The translations under genes and the position numbers were made by a program. A stretch of DNA of 64,000 bases from Pseudorhodobacter turbinis (GTDB lineage Bacteria > Pseudomonadota > Alphaproteobacteria > Rhodobacterales > Rhodobacteraceae). The stretch covers positions 1,803,001 through 1,867,000 of the forward strand of contig NZ_CP039964.1 of NCBI RefSeq assembly GCF_005234135.1, read 5' to 3'. Below the pieces are notes generated by a model. It worked only from the letters and a program-made list of their open reading frames with translations. It ran no database searches and had not been told where the DNA came from. How positions within the stretch are numbered: position 1 is the first letter of the stretch; the number at the start of each line of letters is the position of its first letter. Of this stretch, positions 44,900-54,212 are shown piece after piece.

Positions 44900-46588
44900 C
44901 TAGCCCTCTTTCGGCATTTGCGGCGACCGCGACAGCAGGGTAATCGCAAGCTTCATCCCGCCCAAGGCAAGGCAGACAACCGCCATGACGCAGGTGGAAA
45001 ACGCCGCCGCCTGCGATGTCAGCCCCGCATCATCAAGCCGCATAATCGTGACAGCCGCCACATCCAGCTTGGCCGTGGTCAAGAACACAACCGCCGAAAG
45101 CGTCACCATCGAGCGCATGAACAAAAAGAAGAACACCGCCGCCAGCATCGGTGCCACAAAGGGCGCGATCACATTCACCGCCGTGCGGCCAAGCCCCGCG
45201 CCCAGCGTCGTCGCGGCCTCCTCTAACGCGGTTGGGAACTGACGAAAGCCGGTCATCACGGTCAGGAATGCCTGCGTGTGATAGTGATAGAAGTTGATGA
45301 TCCCGATCAACGTGGCCGTTCCGTAAAGCAGGTAAAGCGGCGTGGATGTGGAGTTGAACGTCAGGATATAAGCCAGACCCAGCACAATGCCTGGCACCGC
45401 CGCAGGCATCGCGGCCAGAACCTGAACCATCTGGGACACCCCGCCCGACAATCGCCGCAAGCCCAATGCCATAAGAAAGATCAGGAACGTCCCGCCCGCC
45501 GCAGTCCCCAGCGAAATCGCAATGGTGATCCAGAGCGAGGCATAGCCGCCCGCCAGCGTAATGTCGAAATGCTTGAAGGTCAGCGATTGGTTATAGGGCC
45601 AGAGCTTGACAAAACTGGCATAGATTACGACGCCGATCACCGACAGGATCATCGCCACAACCGCAAAACAGGCAGCCGCCATCGGGATGTCGCGCTTGGC
45701 ATAAAAGCTGGGCACGAAGCGCTGCACATTGGTTGCGTGCCGCCCCTGTTGGCGTTTCATCGACTGGCGTTCAATCACATAGGAAATGACCGTGGGCAAC
45801 AGCAGCATAATGCCAACAACCGCGCCCATGTTAAAGTTTCGCAAGCCGATCACTTGGGTGTAAATCTCGGTCGCAAGCACAGAGTAATCCCCGCCAATCA
45901 CCGCCGCATTGCCGAAATCGGTGATGGTGATGATAAAGACAACAAAGGCACTGTTGAGCAGGGCAAAAAAGATCGCGGGCAGGGTCAGGTCTCGAAACTG
46001 GCGGATCGGTTTGGCGCCCATCACCTCGGCGGCCTCATAGGTGCGGGCATCCAGCAAAACCAGTGACGCCCCGATGATCATTACCGCCTGCGGTAAGGCA
46101 TAAAGCGTATTGGCGATCAAAAGGCCCCAAAAGCCGTAAATATCCACCTCTGTCCCGATCGCGCGGCTGACAAGCCCGTTGCGGCCCAACAAAAAGATCA
46201 GCCCAAGTGCTTGCACCAGTGAGGGCGCCAGCAGCGGCAGAATGATAACACCGCGGATCAACCATTTGCCGCGAAAGGCGCAGCGGTGCAGGCCGTGCGC
46301 GATGATAAAGCCCAGAAACACGCTGACAATTGTTGTGGCAACACCCATCGCCATAGAGTTCTGCGTTGCACGCCAAAACCCTTTGGATGCAAGCACCTCG
46401 GCATAGTTGCCCAACCCGTAGCTGCCGTCGGCGGTGGTGATGGACCGCAAAAATACGGTGGCCATCGGGTAAAGGAAAAACAAGGTTAGCCCGATCAGCG
46501 GGATGACCACGCAGGCGGCCGCCAGAACCTTGTCACTGTCCAGACGCATCCCGCGCTTGGCGGCGGCCTTGGTTGATGCGGCGGTCAT
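44900..46588 (-). CDS. ABC importer permease, two fused permease domains (FbpB/PhnU2-like)
   Basis: 562 residues with twelve or more hydrophobic helices and two BPD_transp_1 units, one per half. The first EAA loop (YEAAEVMGAKPIRQFRDLTLP) is at ~215 and the second (LEEAATTLGAGLGRTAVNVI) at ~490. Fused double permeases of this size occur in the FbpB/AfuB and 2-aminoethylphosphonate-like importer groups. It overlaps the ATPase gene by four bases. Confidence 0.88.
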   Translation of the reverse strand: MTAASTKAAAKRGMRLDSDKVLAAACVVIPLIGLTLFFLYPMATVFLRSITTADGSYGLGNYAEVLASKGFWRATQNSMAMGVATTIVSVFLGFIIAHGLHRCAFRGKWLIRGVIILPLLAPSLVQALGLIFLLGRNGLVSRAIGTEVDIYGFWGLLIANTLYALPQAVMIIGASLVLLDARTYEAAEVMGAKPIRQFRDLTLPAIFFALLNSAFVVFIITITDFGNAAVIGGDYSVLATEIYTQVIGLRNFNMGAVVGIMLLLPTVISYVIERQSMKRQQGRHATNVQRFVPSFYAKRDIPMAAACFAVVAMILSVIGVVIYASFVKLWPYNQSLTFKHFDITLAGGYASLWITIAISLGTAAGGTFLIFLMALGLRRLSGGVSQMVQVLAAMPAAVPGIVLGLAYILTFNSTSTPLYLLYGTATLIGIINFYHYHTQAFLTVMTGFRQFPTALEEAATTLGAGLGRTAVNVIAPFVAPMLAAVFFFLFMRSMVTLSAVVFLTTAKLDVAAVTIMRLDDAGLTSQAAAFSTCVMAVVCLALGGMKLAITLLSRSPQMPKEG

Positions 46589-47613
46589 TCCGGCACCTCA
46601 TAGCCATCATTGACAACCCAAGTGCAATCGGACGGCGAAATCTGAAGCGCAACGGTTTGCCCTTCCTTTAGGCGTTGGGGGCCATGCGCCTCTACCATCA
46701 TCTCACCAAAGACGCTGTCCAGCTTGTAGCGCGTCAGATTGCCAAGAAACCCGGCAGAGCGGATGGTGGCGCTGCCTTTTGGATCGGCATTGATCTGGAT
46801 TTTCTCGGGGCGGATGCAGGCGTCAAATTGCGCGTCGGGGGCATCGGGGCGCTGTGACAGCAGTGCCGGCATTTCCCGGCGGATAAGATCGGTTGAGATC
46901 AGGTTACTGACCCCCATAAAATCCGCGACAAAGCGGGTGGCGGGGCGGTAATAAAGATCCTCGGGGGTGCCCGCCTGCACCACGACACCGTGGTTCATGC
47001 AGATGATCTTATCGGCCAGCGCAAGCGCCTCTTCTTGGTCGTGGGTGACCATAAGCGTTGGAATTTGAAGCGTTCTTTGCAACTGCCTGATCTCATCGCG
47101 CAGGCTGCTGCGTACCTTGGCGTCAAGCGCCGAAAGCGGCTCATCCAACAGCAGGACGCGTGGATCAACGGCAATCGCACGCGCAAGGGCGATGCGTTGC
47201 TGTTGCCCGCCCGAAAGTTGTCCGGGAAGTTTATCTGCAAGGTGGGGCAGCTTCACGATCTCTAGCAATTCAGCGACCCGCGCGTTGATCTGGGCAGCCG
47301 GCGCGTTGCGGATTTTCAACCCATAGCCGATGTTTTCGGCAACGGTCATGCTGGGAAACAACGAGTAGGATTGGAACACGATACCAAACCCGCGATCCCG
47401 CGCCGGCACGTCCGACAGGATTTCATCCTCAAGCAAAACCTCGCCTTCGTCGATGTCGGTCAGCCCGGCGATCAACCGCAGCAACGTGGTCTTGCCGCAG
47501 CCGCTGGGGCCAAGCAGGCAGACGAATTCACCCTGCTCGATCGAAATGGAAACATCGTCCAAGGCCGTAAATGTGCCGTAGCGTTTGGTGACGTTTTTGA
47601 CAGTAAGATACAT
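46585..47613 (-). CDS. ABC importer ATPase (PotA/FbpC-like, with TOBE domain)
   Basis: 342 residues. Walker A GPSGCGKTTL at ~37-46, signature LSGGQQQRIALARA at ~135, Walker B VLLLDEPLSALDAK at ~155 and the switch VTHDQEEALALADK. The last ~90 residues form a TOBE-type domain (IRPEKIQINAD...TVALQISPSDCTWV). It powers the neighbouring permease. The downstream permease gene overlaps its end. Confidence 0.92.
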   Translation of the reverse strand: MYLTVKNVTKRYGTFTALDDVSISIEQGEFVCLLGPSGCGKTTLLRLIAGLTDIDEGEVLLEDEILSDVPARDRGFGIVFQSYSLFPSMTVAENIGYGLKIRNAPAAQINARVAELLEIVKLPHLADKLPGQLSGGQQQRIALARAIAVDPRVLLLDEPLSALDAKVRSSLRDEIRQLQRTLQIPTLMVTHDQEEALALADKIICMNHGVVVQAGTPEDLYYRPATRFVADFMGVSNLISTDLIRREMPALLSQRPDAPDAQFDACIRPEKIQINADPKGSATIRSAGFLGNLTRYKLDSVFGEMMVEAHGPQRLKEGQTVALQISPSDCTWVVNDGYEVPE

Positions 47614-47718
47614 GTCCGTATGCCCCGGAATTAGGCGTTCAGAACGGGGTTCTGCACGGGTACTGGATTGGTTGGCGAAAAGGGCTGCGGGATATTCCCC
47701 CGCAGCCCGTGTCGTGGA

Positions 47719-48726
47719 TCAGCGGCCGAATTTCTCGCGCCACTCTGCCTTGATCTCATTCTGACGGCCGGCGGATTCAACGAAATCCACAGGGGCCAGC
47801 ACGGTAGAGATATCAGCAGGCAGCCCGGCGTTTGCTGCGGCTTCTGAGGCCTCTCCGCCGGCGACGGTTACAAGTGCCTTATGCTTGCGAAACAGCGAAA
47901 TAGCCCCGTCCGACATTGTCCAATCCAAGAAGCGTTTTGCCTCGTCTTTCTGGTCGCTGCTGGCCAATACGCCCGAGGCTTCCAGTTCATATCCGACACC
48001 TTCTGACGGAAAGACCATGGCCAGCGGATAGCCTTCCTCGATGGATTGCATCGCAGTGAAGGCAAGCGAGATACCAACGGTGTATTCCCCCGTGCGCGCC
48101 GATTTGCAGGGCTTGGACCCCGAAGAGGTGTATTGCGCCATGTTCGGATGAACCGAGTCCAGCAGCTTCCAGCCTTCTTCTACACCCAACGCTTGTAGAA
48201 CCGCGTTTACATGCAGATAGCCGGTGCCGGATTCATTGGGGTCGGGCATCAGGATTTCATCCTTGAATTCCGGCGCTGCCAGATCGGCCCAGCTTGTCGG
48301 CATCGTTAGCCCTTTGTCTGCCAGCCGCGCCGTGTTGACGCAAAACGCCCCCATATATCCGATCTGCGCGAACCAGCGGCCATCCGCATCCCGAAATTCC
48401 GGCGCAAGCGTTTCAGTGCCGGCAATTTCAACCGGTGCCATTAGCTCCAGCACCTGCGGGTCCATCATCGCGGTGACAGCCCAACCCCAGATCACATCAG
48501 CCTGCGGGTTGCCCGCCTCGGCCAGCAATCTTGCGCCAAGCTTGCCAGTAGACAAGCGCAGCACGTCAATTTCCAGATCGGGCATGGCCGTTTTGGCCGC
48601 ATCAAGATAGATCGCGACCTCTTCTTCCTCAAGCGCTGTGTAGATTGTCAGCGCGTCGGCAAAGACAGGTGCCGCAGCACAGATTGCGATTGCCGAGGCG
48701 GTGAGTTTCAAAATTTTATTGTTCAT
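47719..48726 (-). CDS. ABC importer periplasmic binding protein (FbpA/AfuA/PhnS2-like)
   Basis: 335 residues. The signal peptide runs through MNNKILKLTASAIAICAAAP to FADA. Then follow LTIYTALEEEEVAIYLDAAK, RLSTGKLGARLLAEAGNPQADVIWGW and SGTGYLHVNAVLQALG, the pattern of the iron(III)/phosphonate/hexose-phosphate binding-protein group. The iron-binding tyrosine pair is not evident, so an organic, probably phosphorylated ligand is more likely; this is inference. It is first in the operon, ~105 bp before the ATPase gene. The A/T-rich 275 bp upstream (48727-49001) should contain the promoter and DeoR operator. Confidence 0.88.
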   Translation of the reverse strand: MNNKILKLTASAIAICAAAPVFADALTIYTALEEEEVAIYLDAAKTAMPDLEIDVLRLSTGKLGARLLAEAGNPQADVIWGWAVTAMMDPQVLELMAPVEIAGTETLAPEFRDADGRWFAQIGYMGAFCVNTARLADKGLTMPTSWADLAAPEFKDEILMPDPNESGTGYLHVNAVLQALGVEEGWKLLDSVHPNMAQYTSSGSKPCKSARTGEYTVGISLAFTAMQSIEEGYPLAMVFPSEGVGYELEASGVLASSDQKDEAKRFLDWTMSDGAISLFRKHKALVTVAGGEASEAAANAGLPADISTVLAPVDFVESAGRQNEIKAEWREKFGR

Positions 48727-49001
48727 TTTTGGGTTCCCTGTTCGCTCGTTTTTTTACAGTGAGGTCACGGGAAGTGCTTTGCGTGTTGCAAGGCTTGTTC
48801 CCCGTAAACGCCACAGTTCTTTTCAACCCGAATCAGTCGCTAATTTGGGTATATTTATGTTTTAGTGTATTTTTGTGGTTTTGTGGTAAATAAAAATTAT
48901 TACTTATTATCATATAGATAGACGGGTTCGCCTAGTTTTTAGCCGCAAATAGGATGGGTTGGGGGCATCAACCGGGCCGAAATCCAACCCGGGTGCTGTA
49001 G

Positions 49002-50303
49002 TTATGACGCGGTTTCTTTCTGCGGCTGCCCTGCGACATAGGTTTGAACAATCGCGCGGTCATCGCCCATCATCTGCAATACGAAAAGCTCTTCGTTCAA
49101 AGTCTCGGCGCGTTCCATTCGCAGGGCCATGGCGGGGGTGGCAGCTGGATCGAGCACGACGATATCCGCCTCTGTTCCGGCGTCGAGCGTGCCGATCTTA
49201 TCGGCCAGTCCCAACACCTCGGCGTTGCCGCGCGTGATCCAGTGAAAAGCCCGCAAGGCATGCAAGGTCTGGTTTTGAAGCTGCAACACCTTGTAGCCTT
49301 CGTTGAGGGTTTGCAGCATGGAATAGCTGGTTCCCCCGCCAATATCCGTGGCAATCCCGCTTTTGATCCCGCGGGCGCGAAGACCGGCATCATCAAACAA
49401 TCCGCTGCCCAGAAACAGGTTCGAGGTGGGGCAGAACACCGGATGTGCGCCACTTTGAGCGATTGCGGCGATCTCTCGGTCCTTCAGGTGGATGCAGTGG
49501 CCTAAAAATGTGCGCGGGCCAAGCAGCCCGTGGCCCTCATAGATGTCGAGATAGTCGCGTGCATCGGGATAAAGGGCGGCTGTAAATGCGATCTCGTCAT
49601 GGTTTTCCGATAGGTGGGTTTGGATGTAGCAATCGGGATGTTCCGCCGCCAGCGCGCCGGTCATTTCCAACTGCTCCGAGCTGGAGGTGATCGCGAAACG
49701 CGGGGTGATGGCATAGGAGGCGCGGCCCTTGCCATGCCATGCCGCGATCAGCTCTTTACTGTCATCATAGCCCGATTGCGGGGTGTCAAGAACGGCATCG
49801 GGGGCGTTGCGATCCATCATGGTCTTGCCGCCAATCATCCGCATGTTGCGGGCTGCGGCCTCGGCAAAATAGGCCTCTGCCGAGGCTTTGTGGACCGAGC
49901 AAAACGCCATGGCCGTGGTGGTCCCGTGATCGGTCAGCATGGTGCAAAACCGCCCGGCCATGGCGCGGGCGTGTTGGGCATTGGCGTATTCGGCCTCTGC
50001 CGGAAAGGTGTAATTGTTGAGCCAGTCAAGCAGTTGGGCGCCCCAGCTTGCAACGACCTGCACCTGTGGAAAATGGATATGCGTGTCAATAAAGCCGGCC
50101 ATAAGCAGTTTCGGGCGATGGTCGATAACAGGGGTATCGCCGCTGGTTTGCGCAACCTCATCATATGTGCCCGAAGCGGCGATCATACCGTCGCGCATCA
50201 AAATGGCACCATCCTCGATATAGCTATAGGCACCGGTATCCTCGGGGTCTACGGGCTCATGGTGGAAGGTCAGGATGCGTCCGCGCAAGAGGGTATCGGT
50301 CAT
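49002..50303 (-). CDS. guaD: Guanine deaminase
   Basis: 433 residues of the amidohydrolase superfamily. LLMAGFIDTHIHFPQVQVVAS carries the H-x-H zinc ligands and the FPQ typical of guanine deaminases; it is seen here as AGFIDTHIHFPQ. YIQTHLSENHDEI supplies the third histidine, FLGHCIHL the fourth, and GIATDIGGGTSYSMLQTL the aspartate. It converts guanine to xanthine. There is no xanthine dehydrogenase next to it. The hemolysin-repeat gene lies upstream on the same strand with 52 bp between. Confidence 0.94.
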   Translation of the reverse strand: MTDTLLRGRILTFHHEPVDPEDTGAYSYIEDGAILMRDGMIAASGTYDEVAQTSGDTPVIDHRPKLLMAGFIDTHIHFPQVQVVASWGAQLLDWLNNYTFPAEAEYANAQHARAMAGRFCTMLTDHGTTTAMAFCSVHKASAEAYFAEAAARNMRMIGGKTMMDRNAPDAVLDTPQSGYDDSKELIAAWHGKGRASYAITPRFAITSSSEQLEMTGALAAEHPDCYIQTHLSENHDEIAFTAALYPDARDYLDIYEGHGLLGPRTFLGHCIHLKDREIAAIAQSGAHPVFCPTSNLFLGSGLFDDAGLRARGIKSGIATDIGGGTSYSMLQTLNEGYKVLQLQNQTLHALRAFHWITRGNAEVLGLADKIGTLDAGTEADIVVLDPAATPAMALRMERAETLNEELFVLQMMGDDRAIVQTYVAGQPQKETAS

Positions 50304-50355
50304 CGGGTAACTACCTTTGTGGCATGTGGTCGGTCTATGGGCACATGCTAGGGCG

Positions 50356-53300
50356 TTATGATGGGCTTGTCGTTAGCGCATTCGGCAAGATTATACCTTT
50401 ACCGGTTGCAACCGGCCTTAGTGCCAGCCTTTGTTGGCCCTGCAAAAAGTGTGTCATGTTTTGGGAGAGCGGCATGGCGGTCGCGCGCCTTGAAATGGCA
50501 AGCTCTTTGCGTCGCAAAAGCGGATAGATGCGATCGCCGTAGGCGGCGGTCAGGTCGTTCAAATTGATCATGGCAGAGGGACGGATGCCTTTGATGGCCC
50601 GTGCGATCTGCAAACGCTGGGCCAATGACAGGGCGGCAAGGGCCTGTTTTCCCGGATACATGCTTTCAACTGCCGCACCAGAGGCGGACAGGATGGCGTG
50701 ACGGTCCAGCAAGATATGATGGTATTGCACCGCTTTGACACCGCGTGCGATGCGCACGCCACGTTTGCCCATGTCAACAAAATGCCGCGCGCGAACCAGT
50801 TTGATGCAACCATCCGGCTGAACCATTGCGACGGCATGCTGAGGTGACAGACGCAGGGGGCAGATGTTGCCAATGGCGCCTGTTTCGAAATGGATCGGCA
50901 TATCTGTAGGGCGTGCAGCCAGATCGGCAGAGCCAAGATCGCGCCCCCCTGCCCAGATAATCGGGGCGGGGCCTTCCTGAGTTTCGACCAAATCTCCCGG
51001 CTCAAGCGTTTCGACCGCGCGCCAGCCAGAGGGCGTAAGGATCGGCGTGCCGCTGACAAAGCAGGGAATGCCGATCGTGGTCATTTCCAGCTTGCCATCC
51101 ACTTGCGTTGGCAACACCCCGAGAAGGGTAATGCTCTCTCCCTCGGGGAAGGTCAGGATTGCATCGCCGGTGCCATCGCCGAAAGTGTCGGTGACCGTGA
51201 CGTCAGCCCATTGTATCGGGTTGCCGTCAAGATTGCGCAGATCGTTTACGTCCAGCTGATCGGCGGTCTTTCCGGCGTTCAGCGTCATGTCGAAATCGTA
51301 AACCGTATCATTGCCGCCGTCATGTGTCAGAACGAACAGATCATCGCCGTCGCCACCGGACATGAAGTCGTCGCCGCCGCCGCCCGTTATAATGTCTGCG
51401 CCGGACTCACCATATAGCTCATCATCGCCGTCGCCGCCGTCAACAGTGTCATCACCGCTGCCGGCCAGTACTGTGTCATTGCCTGCGCCGGCATCAACGA
51501 TGTCATCGCCATCGTGGGAAACGATTGAATCGTTGCCTTCACCGCCCGCGATCGTGTCAGCGTTGTTGATACCGTTATGGGTGGAAATAACGTCATCGCC
51601 CGCGCCACCATCAATGCTGGAAGCCCCCGAGGTGTCAGAGGTCGTTATGCGGTCATTGCCCTCGCCGCCATATGCAGTGTTTTCGCCGCCTGCCAGATAG
51701 ATGCTGTCCCGGCCATCCCCGCCGTAAACCACATCACTGCCGCTGCCGGTATAGATGATATCATTGCCATCCCCGCCATAGATCGTATCATTGCCGCTGG
51801 TGGCATGTGAGCTGGCGACATAGTCATCGCCCTCGCCGCCATAAATCTCATTATCGCCTGCGCCACCTGACAAGGTATCCTTGCCGATACCGCCATATAG
51901 TAAATCTGCCCCGTCGCCGCCTATAAGGGAATCGTTTCCCTCGTCACCCCAAAGGGTGTCATCGCCTGCCGCTCCTGAAAGGACATCGTCGCCGGTGCCA
52001 CCAAAGACCGAGTCATTGCCGACACCCGCCTCAATATAGTCGTTTCCCTCATCGCCATAAAGCGTATCGTTGTCATTGCCGCCATAGATGGAGTCATTGC
52101 CGAGACCGCCTTCAACGCTGTCAGCGCCTGTTCCGGCATTGATCCAATCGGCACCATCGCCGCCGTAAACCGTGTCATCACCGAGACCGCTGGTAATAGA
52201 ATCGTTTCCGGCCTCGCCCGAGATCAGATCCGCGCCAGAGCCGCCAATAACTGTGTCATCCCCGGCGGCTGTGCTGATGTCGATGCCGGAGTTTGTGCTT
52301 GATGCGTCGATTTCATCGTTGAATTCGGTACCTTTGACGCTTTCAATACCTTCGAAGGTACCGGTGCCAACACCGCCGGTATGGGCAAAGCTGCCCTTCT
52401 CGTTGCCACTAAACGTGGCGGATATGCCGCTTGTTCCGCTAGAGTCGTTGAAATCCAGCGTGTCATCATCGGTTCCGCCCTCACCGCCGCTGATTGTTGT
52501 TGCGCCGGTTTTTTCTGTAATCAGGAAAGTGTCGGCACCATCGCCGCCATAAAGAAACTCGTTGCCTTCCCAAGACTGGAGCGTATCATCCCCCGCCCCG
52601 CCATAAAGCGTGTCATTGCCCGTCCAGCCTTGCATTTCATCAGTGCCGTCGCCGCCATAAAGCAGGTCCGCACCATCGCCGCCGTAAACGGAATCGTTGC
52701 CTGCTCCGCCGTATACGGTATCGAGTCCGGCCCAGCTGTCGATTAAATCGTCGCCATCGCCGCCAGAGATGCTATCGTCACCGAATGTGCCATAGGCAGT
52801 ATCATTGCCGTCCCCAAGCTCAAAGTCCGCGCCAACTCTGCTTGTCCGGCCATCGACCAGGTCGGCCCAATCGGTTGTGACGATCTTCTCGATCTCGGAA
52901 AAATAAATGGTGTCGCCGCCATTGGTCAGCGTGCCGGAGTCATCATTAGTGTAGGTAACCGTGACAGGCGCAGACAGGGTTTCGACGCTTAGGGTGTCAA
53001 AGTCGCCGCCGCCGACAACTGTATCGGTACCAAAGTTGTCGAACGCCTCGATCGTATCGTTTCCGTCGCCGCCGAAAGCGCTGTCATCCCCTTTCCAGAG
53101 GTAGATGTTATCATCGCCCGCCCCACCGTAAATGGTGTCGTTGCCCTCATCATCCTCTAGGGTATCATCGCCCCCCCCGCCAAAGACTTGGTCATCCCCG
53201 CTCCACCCACGAATAGAATCGTCGTCATCGCCACCATAAAGGGAATCGTTTCCCTCCCCGCCACCGATGCGGTCATTCCCAGTTCCGCCATAGATCGTGT

Positions 53301-53832
53301 CATAACCGGCATTGCCCTCAATGGTGTCGTCACCCGAAGCGCCGAGCAGTGAATCCCCGTTTGCGGTGCCTTCCATGTCGTTACCCTGATCGGGATCGTG
53401 GGATTGATCGACAATCGAGGAATAGAGCGGCTGGTTTGTCGGGGTGATCTCATCGACAGTGTAATCATAGGTATTGCCGGGCACGAGCAGACCATCAGCA
53501 GCATAGCCAACGGTCGTGGACCCGATCATCACGCGGTAGATAACAATGTCATTGCCGTAACCGTCCGACGCGGTCTTGGAATACTCTAGATAGCTTTGCC
53601 CGTTGGCCACCACATTGCCATCGCCATCTCGGACGGTTGTCGTTTGCTGGGAGGTATCATCCGCGGTGCCATCCACCATGGAATCGCCAGACCATTGCGT
53701 GTCATCGTCGGTGACCTCAAAGCTGTACGCCGAGGCGGAATTGGCATCATAGGTCGAATCTATGCGGAGCCGGGCACCCGATAAAAACGAGATGCCTGAT
53801 GGTGAGTAACCAACAAAGGTATAGGTCGCCAT
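50356..53832 (-). CDS. Secreted hemolysin-type calcium-binding repeat protein with C-terminal Hint domain
   Basis: 1158 residues. Residues ~1-155 form a distinct N-terminal domain (GYSPSGISFLSGARLRID). From ~160 to ~905 there are dozens of GGxGxDxxx nonapeptides (for example GGEGNDSLYGGDDDDS), forming calcium-filled beta rolls, with a few non-repeat spacers. From Cys924 a Hint (hedgehog/intein-like) domain runs CFVSGTPILTPSGWRAVETL, LSPQHAVAM and YHHILLDRHAILSASGAAVESM. The protein is acidic and almost certainly exported by a type I system, which is not encoded nearby. The Hint part may self-cleave. The ATG follows GGAGCGGTCCA. Confidence 0.92.
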   Translation of the reverse strand: MATYTFVGYSPSGISFLSGARLRIDSTYDANSASAYSFEVTDDDTQWSGDSMVDGTADDTSQQTTTVRDGDGNVVANGQSYLEYSKTASDGYGNDIVIYRVMIGSTTVGYAADGLLVPGNTYDYTVDEITPTNQPLYSSIVDQSHDPDQGNDMEGTANGDSLLGASGDDTIEGNAGYDTIYGGTGNDRIGGGEGNDSLYGGDDDDSIRGWSGDDQVFGGGGDDTLEDDEGNDTIYGGAGDDNIYLWKGDDSAFGGDGNDTIEAFDNFGTDTVVGGGDFDTLSVETLSAPVTVTYTNDDSGTLTNGGDTIYFSEIEKIVTTDWADLVDGRTSRVGADFELGDGNDTAYGTFGDDSISGGDGDDLIDSWAGLDTVYGGAGNDSVYGGDGADLLYGGDGTDEMQGWTGNDTLYGGAGDDTLQSWEGNEFLYGGDGADTFLITEKTGATTISGGEGGTDDDTLDFNDSSGTSGISATFSGNEKGSFAHTGGVGTGTFEGIESVKGTEFNDEIDASSTNSGIDISTAAGDDTVIGGSGADLISGEAGNDSITSGLGDDTVYGGDGADWINAGTGADSVEGGLGNDSIYGGNDNDTLYGDEGNDYIEAGVGNDSVFGGTGDDVLSGAAGDDTLWGDEGNDSLIGGDGADLLYGGIGKDTLSGGAGDNEIYGGEGDDYVASSHATSGNDTIYGGDGNDIIYTGSGSDVVYGGDGRDSIYLAGGENTAYGGEGNDRITTSDTSGASSIDGGAGDDVISTHNGINNADTIAGGEGNDSIVSHDGDDIVDAGAGNDTVLAGSGDDTVDGGDGDDELYGESGADIITGGGGDDFMSGGDGDDLFVLTHDGGNDTVYDFDMTLNAGKTADQLDVNDLRNLDGNPIQWADVTVTDTFGDGTGDAILTFPEGESITLLGVLPTQVDGKLEMTTIGIPCFVSGTPILTPSGWRAVETLEPGDLVETQEGPAPIIWAGGRDLGSADLAARPTDMPIHFETGAIGNICPLRLSPQHAVAMVQPDGCIKLVRARHFVDMGKRGVRIARGVKAVQYHHILLDRHAILSASGAAVESMYPGKQALAALSLAQRLQIARAIKGIRPSAMINLNDLTAAYGDRIYPLLRRKELAISRRATAMPLSQNMTHFLQGQQRLALRPVATGKGIILPNALTTSPS

Positions 53833-54212
53833 TGGACCGCTCCGTTACTAAAAGTACTCCCGTCACTGCGGGCAACTACGTTTCAGAGAGTAGGGGCCAA
53901 TAGTTTACCATTTTATTTCTTTGCCCTTGGCGCATGCGCAATGCATCGAAAAAACGTGTAAAATTTGTGTATAGCGTAATATTTGGGCGGCTTCACAAAG
54001 AGGGGGGGGCGTGACTAAATGTAGTGAGTTGATTTTCAAATCCAAGACGTATTCACATTTGATATATAACGTGTTGATTTGTATGTATTAATTTATATTG
54101 ATTTTATAGGGTGCCCCCATAGCTGTTTTCTTGGCGCAAATAGAGCAGGTTACGGGGCGTGCAAATGAGCTTGAATGTCCATGATATGCTTGTTCGATTT
54201 TGGGTATATCAC
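53833..54212. other. Gene-free stretch upstream of the hemolysin-repeat gene
   Basis: About 380 bp, A/T-rich between 53960 and 54110. It should hold the promoter of the repeat-protein gene; no coding frame with support is present. Confidence 0.5.

Noticed and set aside
51047..52746. Several plus-strand open frames rich in Ser/Pro opposite the repeat protein
   Set aside because: They mirror the repetitive GC-rich codons of the real minus-strand gene and have no start sites or recognisable domains.
50500..53400. Dense short repeats, possible CRISPR or satellite
   Set aside because: They are the coding repeats of the GGxGxDxxx calcium-binding protein on the minus strand, with codon-level variation; there are no constant repeats with unique spacers.
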